A stretch of DNA of 64,000 nt from Xiphydria camelus. Its lineage: Eukaryota > Arthropoda > Insecta > Hymenoptera > Xiphydriidae. Below the pieces are notes generated by a model. It was not told where the DNA came from. It saw only the letters and a list, made by a program, of their open reading frames with translations, and searched no databases. Both the position numbers and the translations under genes were made by a program. Below, one piece after another: positions 21,401 to 32,900 of this stretch (position 1 is the stretch's first letter; every line of letters starts with the position of its first letter). The DNA lies in assembly GCA_963678675.1 (NCBI GenBank), contig OY783199.1, positions 23,991,546-24,055,545 of the forward strand, written 5' to 3'.

Positions 21401-24400
21401 TTGCCGTAATATGAGCAATAGCAAGTAGCAAATGGTCCACCATGGATTGGTGCCTCATGGCGCTTAAACGACTCGCCGGGTATAAGTATTAATATGTATT
21501 ATTATTATGCCTTTATACATTATATACCCCGCGAGTCCTCCTACAATGTAACGTCACGCACCCGCCTTGCTCCACAGCTTGGCACTTGACATTACGCGGG
21601 AAGTCTCAATTGTGTAACAGTTGTCTTCCTTGTTATTTTCATTCGACATAATAAAAAAAAGCAGCAAAGGCATACACTGCCCTGTAAATAAAAACCACAG
21701 TAAAAATGCAGCAGAGAATGCAGTATGGGAATACCCCTCCGAACGGTTTACAGTGTGCGTCGGAGATAGGTATTATAATACCTATCCGTTACAACTGCAG
21801 AAATTCTAGAACGATCGGGCTGTCGCGCGGCTGCGTTTCTTTCCGCCTTTGCGATTGTGCGAACTTGCAAACGATTCGTATTTGAAAGGATCACCCGGAG
21901 ACGTTCTCCCAGAACGAGCCGCCGTTCCGATGTACATAACAATTTACCGCAGCGTAGAAAAGTCGTAAAAATATTCAGGATTCCTTTCAGAACGTCGAAG
22001 ACATCGCTCGGTTACGTGCATTTCGCTCAGTCGCTCCCGCGATGCTCCAAGCCACGTGTAGCGACAATGTTACGGTACATGCACCGCTACAAACTGACCT
22101 AGACCAAAAAGTGACCACAAATTGCGGTTGCGGATTTCGCAATTGTAAAATTCTCCTGTCAACGGCAGAATCTTTTCCACGCTCACGATCACGTGTGACT
22201 TTAGATTCAACATATGAAGGCTGTAGAGTTTCACCAAGATATAGCGGTACCGAGCCGATACTGGGTCACTACTGACGATCATCGTACTGATATCACTATA
22301 AATATAGCCTATTGTAATTGGGAAGAAAATAATGGGACATTAAATATAGGTCGAATATGCCATTTGGTACTTTAAGTAATACGTAATGACTCGGTACGCG
22401 AGCGAGCGAGAGAGAAGAATAAGAAGAAGCATTTATTAAGCTCTAGAGAGAAAGAGAGAGTACCACACTTCGCGTGCCAGAAGTAAAATTTGCTCGATTT
22501 CGCTTCTCGCGCGAGTTACGGCCGACGTTATCGAAACTCTCCGGAAAGAAGTGGAGCGCAGCTATTTGCGGATCGTGCGCCAAGTGTTTTCTAGCACCAA
22601 TTAAGCCCGCTAAAAGGAGAGTGTGATTAGGAGCAACGAAACGTACGCTTCGTAAGCGGCCGTCCCTTATACGACGAATTTCCCCCGGGGGTCGATAACG
22701 AAGCAGGCGCATTTGTCGAATGGATTTATAATCCTGACGCGCGGGATTTAAACGGATTAGATATATCCCGCTACGGGGTTTCTCCAGTCGTCTTATCCCT
22801 GTCGAGAGATATCTCGCAGCGCGACGTAGTCGCGACAGAAGGGCTAACTTTGTTTTTCATCCGAGGGTACGCCGCCGACAAATTGGTTCATTACTGTCAA
22901 ATGACCCCGATTACGCGAATCCAGCCGCCGCGCACTGCCGCTTCCTGCCGGGTGAAATTAGAAAATTAACGAGCCGTCGTCGCGGCCTGTACGCGAGTTC
23001 TGAATAATTAATATACACGTCGTGTGCTTGTACTCGCGTGGTACGTGTGTAAGGTTCGAGTACGGCGAGCGTACAACCGTAGCACAATGAGCACCTTTTT
23101 CCCCGTGTCTGCACGATGCCCTCCTGGCGCCCGATCGTAAATTACTCTACCTACACACGACGCGACGTCGCGTACTGTAGTGGATAGAGGCATGCGCGAT
23201 ATCCGTGCTACTACTATACGTAGTTTTGCAGGGACTTGTATAATATAAATGAATGTACTCCGTAGTTCAATGCCACGTGCTTTGAGAAAAAAGGCTTGAA
23301 TTTATTGTGAGCTCGCGCGACAGTGTAGGTACATACATATGTCTTCGTCAACGTATCGCAAAAATTAAATGTGTATTTGGAAGAATTGTCAAATACACAC
23401 CGTACACCGCTTGCACGTAGACGCGCGAAATACCGAACACACGTCGCGGCTAAGATTTATTTCGACATTTTTACGGTGCGCCGATGATGTATTCCCTACA
23501 TTCGCAGGAACAAAAGACCGGCTCTTAACTATATTTCGCGAACCTCCGCGGAGGCGTGTTCCCGTAACTCTTTGTCGAAGCGTATACAAAGGACCGTGGA
23601 GACTCTCGAGCGCTCTATCGCGAAGAAACTTTCTCGAGAGTAATGTTCGCCGTCATTGGCCGTATTTATGTCCTTTGAATGGGTAGTAAAAAAAAATTTT
23701 AACGACACCTTTTGTGGCCATCGCTCGGATATCGCTTGTAACTTTTTTTTGGCACGAATACAAAGCTATACGCACGTAAAACTATTTCCGTCGGCACGTA
23801 GCGCGGAGGAACGACAAAATAAAATTCTGGACCAAGGCCCCTGGGATTGCGTCATCGGGGTTTACTTCGATCGTTGGGATAGGATTCGAGAGTATACGGT
23901 GTGTTTTCGAGGAAGCTTGACTTAGGAGATGCGCGAGTGCGAATGAGAACCTATGTGGCGAGTGCATAAGAGCCTCTCTGTCGCACAAACTCCAACTAAA
24001 CAAGTCTACCGAAATGTGTGACAGAGAGGCTCTTTGCATTCTCGCCGCATCATCCCTCTCGCGCTCGTGTGTCTTCTGTGTTAAGCTTCCTTGAAAACAT
24101 CTCGTACAATGTGCGTACGTCAATTCGTCGCGCTGAGAAAGGTTTATCGCAATATGTAGTGACTAATACCATATAATAGCCATATGAGGCTAAACTTACT
24201 CGCCAGGAAAGAAACTTGAATCGCCATTATCTCCTGATTTATGAACGTTTGGCCTGTACTGATATCAGACTTTATTGTAGATAAAAATATAGTCTTCAAG
24301 AAAAGTAGGTAAACGAAACGAGGCGCGATAAGGTTCGCCTAATGAGATAGACAGCGATTGAAGTTTCTTTCCTGGCGAGCAAGTTTAGCCTAATATGGTA

Positions 24401-27062
24401 TGTATAGGTATCTTCACAGGAAAAATTGCCGCAATTCTTCTCTTCGCGTGCAGAGATTAAACCCCGTCGCGCGACGGCGGTTAACTTCAATGAACGCGCA
24501 AACGAACTTTAACTGATTACGTTTATACGTATTCCCCTGATTCCGCCTTTCCGCAGAATGTAGGCGGGCGTCAGAGTTGCGTCAGGCGCGTTTAAGAACT
24601 ATACGTCATCGCTTGTAACTCGATTCAACGCTTTTACCGCGAAAAAGTGAAACAATCTCGACTGATTCGCGCGCGCGAGGGCCATCAAGTATTCCCGAGC
24701 GTGTCTACCGAATGACCCGAGAATTCCCGCTAGGTATTTACAATCTGCGATGCACACAACGCCCCCATCCCTCACAGGTGAGGATTACGTTCGCCGTATG
24801 ATCCAAGCCGAGGGGTGTGGGTACGTCGATAAATCTCAGACGACCCACACACCGCACTTGAAAGATACTCAACAGTTTCCTGGTACTCCATATTCAGCGC
24901 GACAAGCTTTTACCTGGCGGGACCTCTGGGCCGGGCGAGGAAAGCCGGCCGAAGTCACGTTCGTCCGCTCGATCTTTGCTCGGAATAAGGAGGGAGATAA
25001 CAAAGGGCCGAAAGTTACAAGCGCGCGATAAGCCGCCGTCGAGTTCGAATAATTAAGTTTATCCCGCATTAAAATGCGCTTGTTTCGGGAGTCACCCCTC
25101 CCACACCGCCGCGCAATAATATACCGACGACCGGCCAATTGCGAGAGGGCCGGGAGACGTCTATAATGATAATAGTATTCGTAAAAGGAAGGCAGGATTC
25201 ATTCACCCGCGCGGTTCATTCACAGTACAGGATCCTCGGGGTCAGAACTCACCAGCCTTTTGGCAGCGGGATCCGCCCCTTGCTGAAGCAGTTCCGTAAC
25301 AGCGTCAACATGGCCTCCGGCGGCGGCTAGTATCAATGGAGTAGTCCCATCCTGGAATGGGATAGAAGCCTTGCATGGAAATCCGAGATTTTTTTTTCTT
25401 TTATACACTAATACTCCGCAACATGCAAATTATTAAAGTCTGAACGCAACGCGTCGTGTCATTAGCTTCGAAACGAAGTACGGTATCAAAGTCATCAAAA
25501 AGATCGAAGGATTCCGCTCGACTCTTCGATTTGAACCGAAAAGGGAAAGTTGAAATTTTTAAGTCAAAAGCGATTACACAGGAAGGACGCTTCGAGAAGA
25601 GAAACGGCGAAGGGTGAGGGTGGGGTAATTACAGGGGGTCGACCACACGGGATTATAGAGATCGGATGAGATTGACGAGTGACAAATAAGAGCGAGGGTA
25701 GTGAACTCGCTATGGTGACACGCCCATCGTGCGACATTACACCCTCCGCTTTGACTAGTAAGCTACTATAGACAATCGCCGCGTGTACCGGTTTGAAAGC
25801 GATACGCCGTTCGGAAGAATGGCCGTAGCTAGCCATGCAAATCGGTGGATCGAACCGAAGTGCATGAGGAAATCGCGCGCGATATGCGCTACGGGTAAAG
25901 TGGAGTACAGATTATGTTTTACTCCATTTAATGGTGCAGGAAGAGACGTGCCTACAGTTTATAGTCAAAGGAGAGCAACGTGAAATAGAAGCATTCGATG
26001 CAAAGGATTATTCGTTTCCTACGAATAAGTTTATCGAACGGTTTCAATCTGAAACATTGGTAATAGAAATTTTGGATGCATTGCGAGAGCCGCGTGCATC
26101 GATCGACCCCGTATCGATGAGGTAAACGTTGCTGTCCTCGAGCGGTGATGTAATCGAACGGGTTGGACCGGTGAATGGAGGAGAAAAAAAAACCGACCTT
26201 GTCCTTGCAATCAACGTGGACGCGTCCAGAGTCCAGGAGAACCTGAAGGCGCTTCGCGTCTCCTCTAGCCGCTGCTAGATGCAACTCTACATCCCACGGG
26301 GATTCTTTCTGGAAGTAGAGGGAGTTGTCGTTTATTTTTCCTTTCATTTTCTTTCGATCAAACGAACGAGTGAAAATGAGGCTGAGTTAAGGGTTTCATT
26401 ATAATTTGCTTCCCTTCTAACCACGTATTTTATTTTTCGGAGTAAGATTTATGATTAGAGTTCGCATCATCTGTAGTTTATTGAAGAATTTTCTGTTAAT
26501 TTGTTCTATACACGCGACTAGAATCGTCAACACGGCCGTCTTATGTATGTTAGAAGTTAACGCCGAATTGTGTATACAGTAATAATATATTTCCTCGCCT
26601 CAGTGTGTTTGGAGATTTATCACGTAGTGTCGGCGCACAGGTACATACACCTCTCGCAAGGGTCGCTTGAATATTTAAAAGCTCGAGACACACACGTGGT
26701 CTTTGCGAAGCCGTCTCCGCTCGATGCGTTTCAAAATTGATCATCTTTATCGTTTTCTCAACAATTACTTTGCATTTGTTCGAGCGACCGATTCGAGACG
26801 AAATAACACGATCCGATCGGTGAGTTATTGCTTTGCACGATGAATCAGTCGGAGAAAGCGATCGAACTACTCAAGCGGATGCATTCAAAGTCGAAAACAG
26901 CTGCGGCGACTCGCGATGTAGAACGTTTTCGCGGTCGAATAATAATTGGTGTACCTATGCAGCATCGCAGAGTTCGATTTGAAAGGGGATCGCACGAGGG
27001 ATTAACGCGGATCTGTGGGATTACAAAAGATCAATTACGTTTTTACTTACTTTCATGGACAT
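18483..27062 (-). CDS. ANKRD29: ANKRD29-like ankyrin repeat protein
   Basis: Eight minus-strand coding exons were assembled: 27062-27051, 26308-26198, 25351-25253, 19670-19572, 19490-19392, 19231-19034, 18920-18825 and 18680-18483. They give 303 residues, against about 301 for human ANKRD29. Start MSMK joins KESPWDVELHLAAARG, mirroring the vertebrate N-terminus. Seven to eight ankyrin repeats follow, with hallmark DGxTPLxxAAxxGHxxVxxxLLxxGA lines; the closing part NGESALHAVALSGH ends in TASR. Every internal exon is in phase 0, and exons are 99 or 198 nt (33 or 66 codons) or close to it, so each exon equals one or two repeats. Ankyrin arrays bind proteins; the cellular role of ANKRD29 is unknown. 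A 5.6-kb intron separates the second and third repeat exons. The four-codon first exon is inferred from a GTAAGT donor and homology. Confidence 0.9.
23891..24112. mobile_element. Imperfect foldback element in ANKRD29 intron
   Basis: Left arm about 23891-23987 and right arm about 24015-24112 are inverted copies. For example, AAGAGCCTCTCTGTC is matched by GACAGAGAGGCTCTT, and GGAAGCTT occurs near both ends. Arms of about 95 bp with scattered mismatches flank a 27-nt loop. Confidence 0.6.
24177..24402. mobile_element. Foldback element with about 48-bp terminal inverted repeats
   Basis: The left arm 24177-24224 contains GAGGCTAAACTTACTCGCC and AGGAAAGAAACTT. The right arm 24354-24402 contains the matching AAGTTTCTTTCCTGGCGAGC and AAGTTTAGCC. 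About 130 bp of non-coding sequence lies between. The structure is that of a non-autonomous DNA transposon. Confidence 0.65.
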
Positions 27063-27835
27063 GTTGAGACGGGCGTTTAGCGAAGCTGCAATTCACCGAT
27101 TATGCACTGGTCGTGAAGGGAAAAGACTATCGTTGAAGTGACATTATAAGAGCACGGAAGCGCATCTTACGCGTTTCCTGCGTTTATCGAGTGAAAGTGC
27201 ATTGAAATTAATTCAGAGTGGAATTTTCACACGCGCAAATCACATTTCAGATAGTGGAACGAATGCATTAAATCACCATTTATCACGAACTGAGATTTAT
27301 GAGACGAATTCACTCTCGCTTCGTATTTGACACACCAAACCCACCATTCACTGGCCGAATACAATCAGCGACTGAGCTCCATCGCGAGGTTCGCAGGTTT
27401 GAGACCGGATTGTTTACCGCAATTACGTCACGATGGCACCACTGTACAGTGCCATTCCGGCCGCTTCTCGTTTTGATTTTACTTGCGATTAATTCATTTA
27501 TTCCACTTATGTAGTTATAGTCCAGTATATAAGCTTCTCATTATAAATATCATAAAGTCTTACGGATCTTCGAGAAATGATAAATTTAGTTATCTTTTAT
27601 GAAAATTTCCGAAACTTTTGAAAGAACCGCATTTACCGTGGCGGCGGTATTCACGTCCGAAGCGAGAAGTCAGTCCGATCCCTTTCCGGTTTGACGCTAC
27701 TCTGGAAGTCGCAGTGCTATCAAACGTAAGCAGCTGAAGTATAAAGTTTTCGCGATAAAACCAGTGAGAATCTTCATACAAAAACAACGCTCTGTAGCAA
27801 TTTGTGTAACTGTACTTTCCAGATATAACGCAAAA
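27063..27835. promoter_or_regulatory. Divergent promoter region ANKRD29/RpS21
   Basis: 773 bp lie between divergent start codons. RpS21, expected to be strongly expressed, should have its start shortly before 27836; no terminal oligopyrimidine start was pinned down. A second look revealed no coding signal. Confidence 0.45.
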
Positions 27836-28368
27836 ATGGAAAACGACGCGGGAGAATTCGTCGACTTATACTGCCCCAGAAAGTGGTGAGCCGCGCACGT
27901 GGATTTTAATAGTTCTATCAAAAAATCTCTCGAGTAATTCTGACATCTCTGGAAATGGAAATTCACGAAAGAACTACGCGCGCGCGTTAATGTTCATTTA
28001 GTCTGTTTCGCCAAAAGTGAGAATATACACCGCGTTCCGTAAAATGGTCTTTGAGGTTATAGTCATTCCTTCCTACGCTATAGCTCGGCAAGCAACCGCA
28101 TCATCCACGCCAAGGATCACGCTTCGATTCAGTTGACTCTGGCCGACGTCGATCCCCAAACTGGACGTATGACCGACACGCACAAGATGTACGCGATATG
28201 TGGCGCGATTCGTCGTATGGTAAGAGCAAGGAACTTTATATAAATTCAGTGATGTAGTAACTCGAAGGGTGGGATAACGCAAAATATATTTTCCTTTTAC
28301 AGGGTGAGTCGGATGACTGCATAGGTCGTCTTGCTAAGAAAGATGGAATTTTGGCTAAGAACTACTAA
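27836..28368 (+). CDS. RpS21: 40S ribosomal protein S21
   Basis: Three exons (27836-27885, 28084-28219, 28303-28368) encode exactly 83 residues, the standard eS21 length in insects. The start [17 protein letters not shown], the central [13 protein letters not shown] and the end [10 protein letters not shown] are diagnostic. eS21 is a small-subunit protein that helps in 18S rRNA maturation and binds laminin-receptor-type uS2. An AATAAA at 28402-28407 gives a very short 3' UTR, usual for ribosomal protein genes. No snoRNA-like box motifs were recognised in either intron. Confidence 0.98.
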
Positions 28369-28401
28369 TTTAAAATGTAACTACTTCTCCAATTTTCCAT
28401 A

Positions 28402-28407
28402 AATAAA
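28402..28407 (+). terminator. Poly(A) signal of RpS21
   Basis: AATAAA lies 34 nt after the RpS21 stop codon, an ideal position. Confidence 0.7.
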
Positions 28408-29862
28408 AGAAAATCAGAAAATGATATCAAGTCAATGATCCTCCATCGCTATCGCTCCATTCGCATCATTGTACTGTTGAAAATACCAGGTAATCTGTAT
28501 AATATTTATAACACTACAGAGTAGGTATAATAATACGTATGAGATGAACTCGATAAAGCTTATATACATACACCTATATAGTACATGACAAAAAATTCAT
28601 ATTCTACTCCATGATCAATCGTATTACCCACAACTCTGATCAGAAAATAGCGATACCGCACATTTGTATAAAAATAAAAATCGTATTCATAAAATGTAGA
28701 ATCATCGTATCATAGTTACTTACTTTGAAAATATTGGCCTTTAGCAAAATGGTGCAAATTAAAAATTAATAATTTGCTATTCCGTTCTTTAATGCTTAGC
28801 GCAATGCACTGGATTTATGCAAATGTATGATTGTTCGATGTGGGCTCGGTGTGATTGAGAAAATTGCGATAATTCTAGGTATTGACAATAATTGTAATGC
28901 CCACTTCCATTTTGATTTTACATATTGGACTATTTGAGAAGTTGATCTGTGAAACGCATTTTTTTTTAAATCAAACAATATCAAACAACAATTTCAACTT
29001 TAGCCGCGGTGGTCTCGTTATTTAAGAATTTTTCGTTTCTACTTGTATTATTTATATAGGTAACTTTTTTTTTTTTAAGATCACATTTCAATTCACTAAA
29101 ATATTTTACGCACAAATAGAGATAAAAGATAGCAGATGATGGCGGTTCAAGAGAACGGCAATATTTAACGTTTTTTATCAAAAAAAAATTGTATTTCCCA
29201 GAACATCTCTGCAATCAATATTACAATGTTTGCAACTGCATAAACCATTATCTCACAGAACAGGCCTCCATACATTTTCTTTAATTATAAATATATAGTA
29301 AAAGAATTTTAATCCGCTGATTATTAGTAACAACTAAGTACTTCTTTATTACATTTTCTTATTATGCTTAGTATTGATTTGATTAGAAATATTTGACGGT
29401 TGCCTAAAGGGAAAAAAAAATATATGACTGATCTCACTGTAGAAGACAAAGATTCTTGATAGGGCTCCGAGGTGAAAGAATTTATACATTTTCGTTTAAT
29501 AGTTTATAACAATATACGAGACTGCAGATGGCGTCAAATAGCTTTGTCAGTTTACATAATTATCTTGGCGGAAATTTCCAAAGCTAACTCTGGAATGTGA
29601 CTGCCTGATTGGTGGAAAATATGAATTGGAGTGTTTTAAAACCGCCCAGAGTACTGTAAATCGCTTTAAGCGATCCTAGCCATTGTTGGTGGTACCTGTG
29701 CAATTTTTTTTTATTCCCACACTACAGCAGCTGTCGACATTTCTCGCTACTGCAAGATGCATACGTCATATTCAATTGAAGTGTTATCTTTATAGAGCTA
29801 TAGTTGACTGTTCTTGGCGTTTTGTTGAAAATTGCCACTCTTTCCTCGATCATAAAAGTAAT

Positions 29863-29868
29863 TTTATT
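29863..29868 (-). terminator. Poly(A) signal of TBC1D9-like gene
   Basis: Minus-strand AATAAA lies about 55 nt after the stop codon at 29923. Confidence 0.55.
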
Positions 29869-29922
29869 ACATAATGACATAATGGGTCACGCGACACTTT
29901 CGTACGTGTCGACTAGTGGTCG

Positions 29923-32900
29923 TCATACGGTTAGCACTGGCGTATCGGAAAGAGAATGAGTGCGGTTAAATCTTCGATTTCTAAGAGCGGCTATTGCCTC
30001 TGTAAGGTCCGACCGTTTGCTAAAGAAATCGACTATCGGTTGTCCGGTCAACGCGGATGCTAAGAATTGTTCCACCGTAATCGACCAGTCTCTGTCTTCG
30101 GAAGAGGGATTGCTCGAAGGGTTGCCGTTACGGTCAGGTGACTGGAAGTAATTCGCAAATTAATGTTGAAGGTTTATGGTTTTTGCGCATGTGCGAGTTG
30201 TAAATAGAAGCTCACCCGTTCGGGAGGTGACTGTGATTGTTGAGCAGCCGAAGCAGCAACTAACAAACTGTCTTCGGATTCTTCCCGCTCGACGTAAAAC
30301 CTCTTGCCAACGTCACCCAGTTGCAGTAGTAATGTACCTGCGTGTTCAAATTTATATACGCTCGTAGAATTCTTCGGGTATAAGTGTGATAGGGAAATAC
30401 TTGTAGTTGTAGACCGCATTTGTGCTCACCTATCGTCGCGATGCAATGATAAGTTTCCTGCTCTTCCGGTTGCGCTGGGAACATATCGTATAGCGTTTTC
30501 CACAGCGCTATGAAGTGACGCTGCGACATTTTTGGCACGGTCTTCAAGTCCAAAGGACTGTCTCTCGACGCTATCATTGAGCGAAGGCTGCCCATACTCT
30601 GAACCTCCCAAGACTGATCGCCCGGTTGGCTATTTAAGCTCGTTGAGCGTGATAACGTTCCGGCGGTCGGTTCTTCGGCAATACTAACGGGCATTTCCAA
30701 GGACGCTACACTTTGTTCCATACTGTCGAAGAAATCGGTGGCTTCGGCTGCTACTTCCGCTCCGTCTGATATATCAATTTTTGAAGATTCTTTATCATAA
30801 GTTTGATCGAAACGACAGCAAAGCGCGACGTGGTGATATAAAAATAATTTTCTGTCTTTTACATATATCGTCGATCGCTGCGCTTTGCTACTATTTGATA
30901 CGAATAGATGAATACTTCTTGCCGTCTAATTAGTATGCACAGCGCACACATAATTACGTACGTGTTGTATGTGTCGGTGAATCGAAATCAACTGGTGTTA
31001 AGAGTGGAGGCAAGTGCAAAGTGTATAACAGCTTTAATCGTTGCGTTAAATCTGCAGTCGTTGTCATTCCAATAGCTTGTACTACTTCTCGAAAGTTTAG
31101 AAGACCGTCATGGTTACGATCTAGCAACTGGTGGCACAAAAAAAGGTGCTTGAGACACATTTTGAATCATAGACATGCCGAACGCGTATGAACTATTAAC
31201 TCACGCGAAATAATCTGGCGGAAAGAGATTCGGCTTGCGTGCACTTGCCCCATGGGGATAATCCACAAAAGAGAATTCTGAACAACTCAAAGTCTACTTT
31301 ATAAGCTTCATACGGTGGTTGCGTGGGATCATAACGATCGGGTTCAGATTTTCTTTGGCTCATCAGCTCCTCTCTGACTAAGGCCAATAAATCCTATAAA
31401 TTTACAGTGAGAAGCGGGATCTCGATTGTTCAAAGAAAAATAGAAAGTATCGCGAGAACAGCGGTGAAACGACAAATTTATTCACCTGCAGTTCCTCCGT
31501 CGTCATATATTTATCAACGACGACACTTCTTATTACGTTTTTTTCAATGCCATCTTCCAGGCTTTGAACCACTCGAAGTCTATGCTTCAACCTTAATCTC
31601 TCAATTCCACCAATGGTCAAGGACCCGTATCTCGAATACGCTTCATAGATTAACGTTTGAACGGAAATACTCTGTAAAGAATTACGTTGGATGTGTCAAG
31701 GATTGATTCTCTTCTAGAATTGTCAGAATTTTTCGCATAAGGAAAAAATAAATACCCTAGTAGGAACGGTACTATCGACGGGTCTGGGTAAGCTTGGTCC
31801 CTCGTCATTGAATACTCCTCCAAGATAATCCGTTAACAATTGCATGGCTTCCCCGTCATCGCGACAATTTAGCAATTTCTCTTGGTTCCATTCCAAAACT
31901 GTTAATGCTATCTGACACAGGATCAGGAGTAGATACCTGTTTAATTCTGTATAACGCGCACACCATGCACACTAGGGCATACTCACTAAGGGATACTTTA
32001 ATGAAATCATGTACTACATCGAGAGATTGGAAATAACTGATCAAAGAGCGGCTTTTGAGGGTGAAATATGTTTTCGTACTCAGTGTTTTTTTTTTCGAAA
32101 GAAAAATCGTGCCAACCTGGAAAATAACCTTCGCGCCGTCATAGAAAAAGCAGTCCATAATATTAACGGCACTGCTAGTCGGCATTACGCTCAAGAAAAT
32201 GGTTAAGAACCACGACAGCGAGATAACTCTGATAAGACCAAGTTCTTGCAGTTTAGCATGCAACGTCGGCAAATGCTCGGCCGCTAACTCTTCCAGCAGA
32301 CCTTGATCTACCAGAGCACCAACCACCCGCCGATCGTAGTAATCGGGTAATAAAGATTCGCAAACATTGCATAATTGCCAAAAAGCAGCTTCCTCTGAGC
32401 AGTAGATTAAAAGTACCGACGCAACGATGTTCATTGCTTGACAGTAACCTGTAATGATATTGAGTGATATAAGAGAATCCGGATATACCCGTAAGCGGGG
32501 AGGAACTAGATCGAAACCCAGCTATTTCCATCTCACCAATTTGGGGATTTCTCCAAGCGTAAGCCGAGAGTATTCTCCTGAGAGCGCTGATGCCCGTGTC
32601 TGATTGAAAGGCGGGGTGTTCGGGCAACGATCGATGGAGATCCCTTTCAATCTCATCGTTCGCTTGGCAAGATCTATAAAGAGACTGATCCACGAGAGAC
32701 TTGTAAAGACCAGGATTCATTGCCATTTCATTCAGAGCACCTAACGAATTGTCAGGACTTAGGATATTTCGTTTCTGTACTTCCTTCCGTTAAGTGGTTT
32801 ATCAAATTAAGATTCTAAATATGTATTCACATAGCTCGATGGCTCACCGGAGAATGTAAGCCAGACTTCCCCTCTAAGAGTCTGTGGTACACCCTGAATA

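Larger units (their letters stand above)
19671..25252. other. Large ANKRD29 intron
   Basis: No second gene is supported inside. Open frames here, such as around 20056-20472 and 20816-21343, lack recognisable domains and show no consistent frame. Two foldback elements occur at 23891-24112 and 24177-24402. The remainder looks like unique non-coding DNA. Confidence 0.55.
28369..29922. other. AT-rich convergent intergenic region RpS21/TBC1D9
   Basis: Simple AT-rich DNA with 3' ends of both genes and no coding signal. Poly(A) hexamers occur at 28402 (+) and 29868-29863 (-). Confidence 0.55.
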
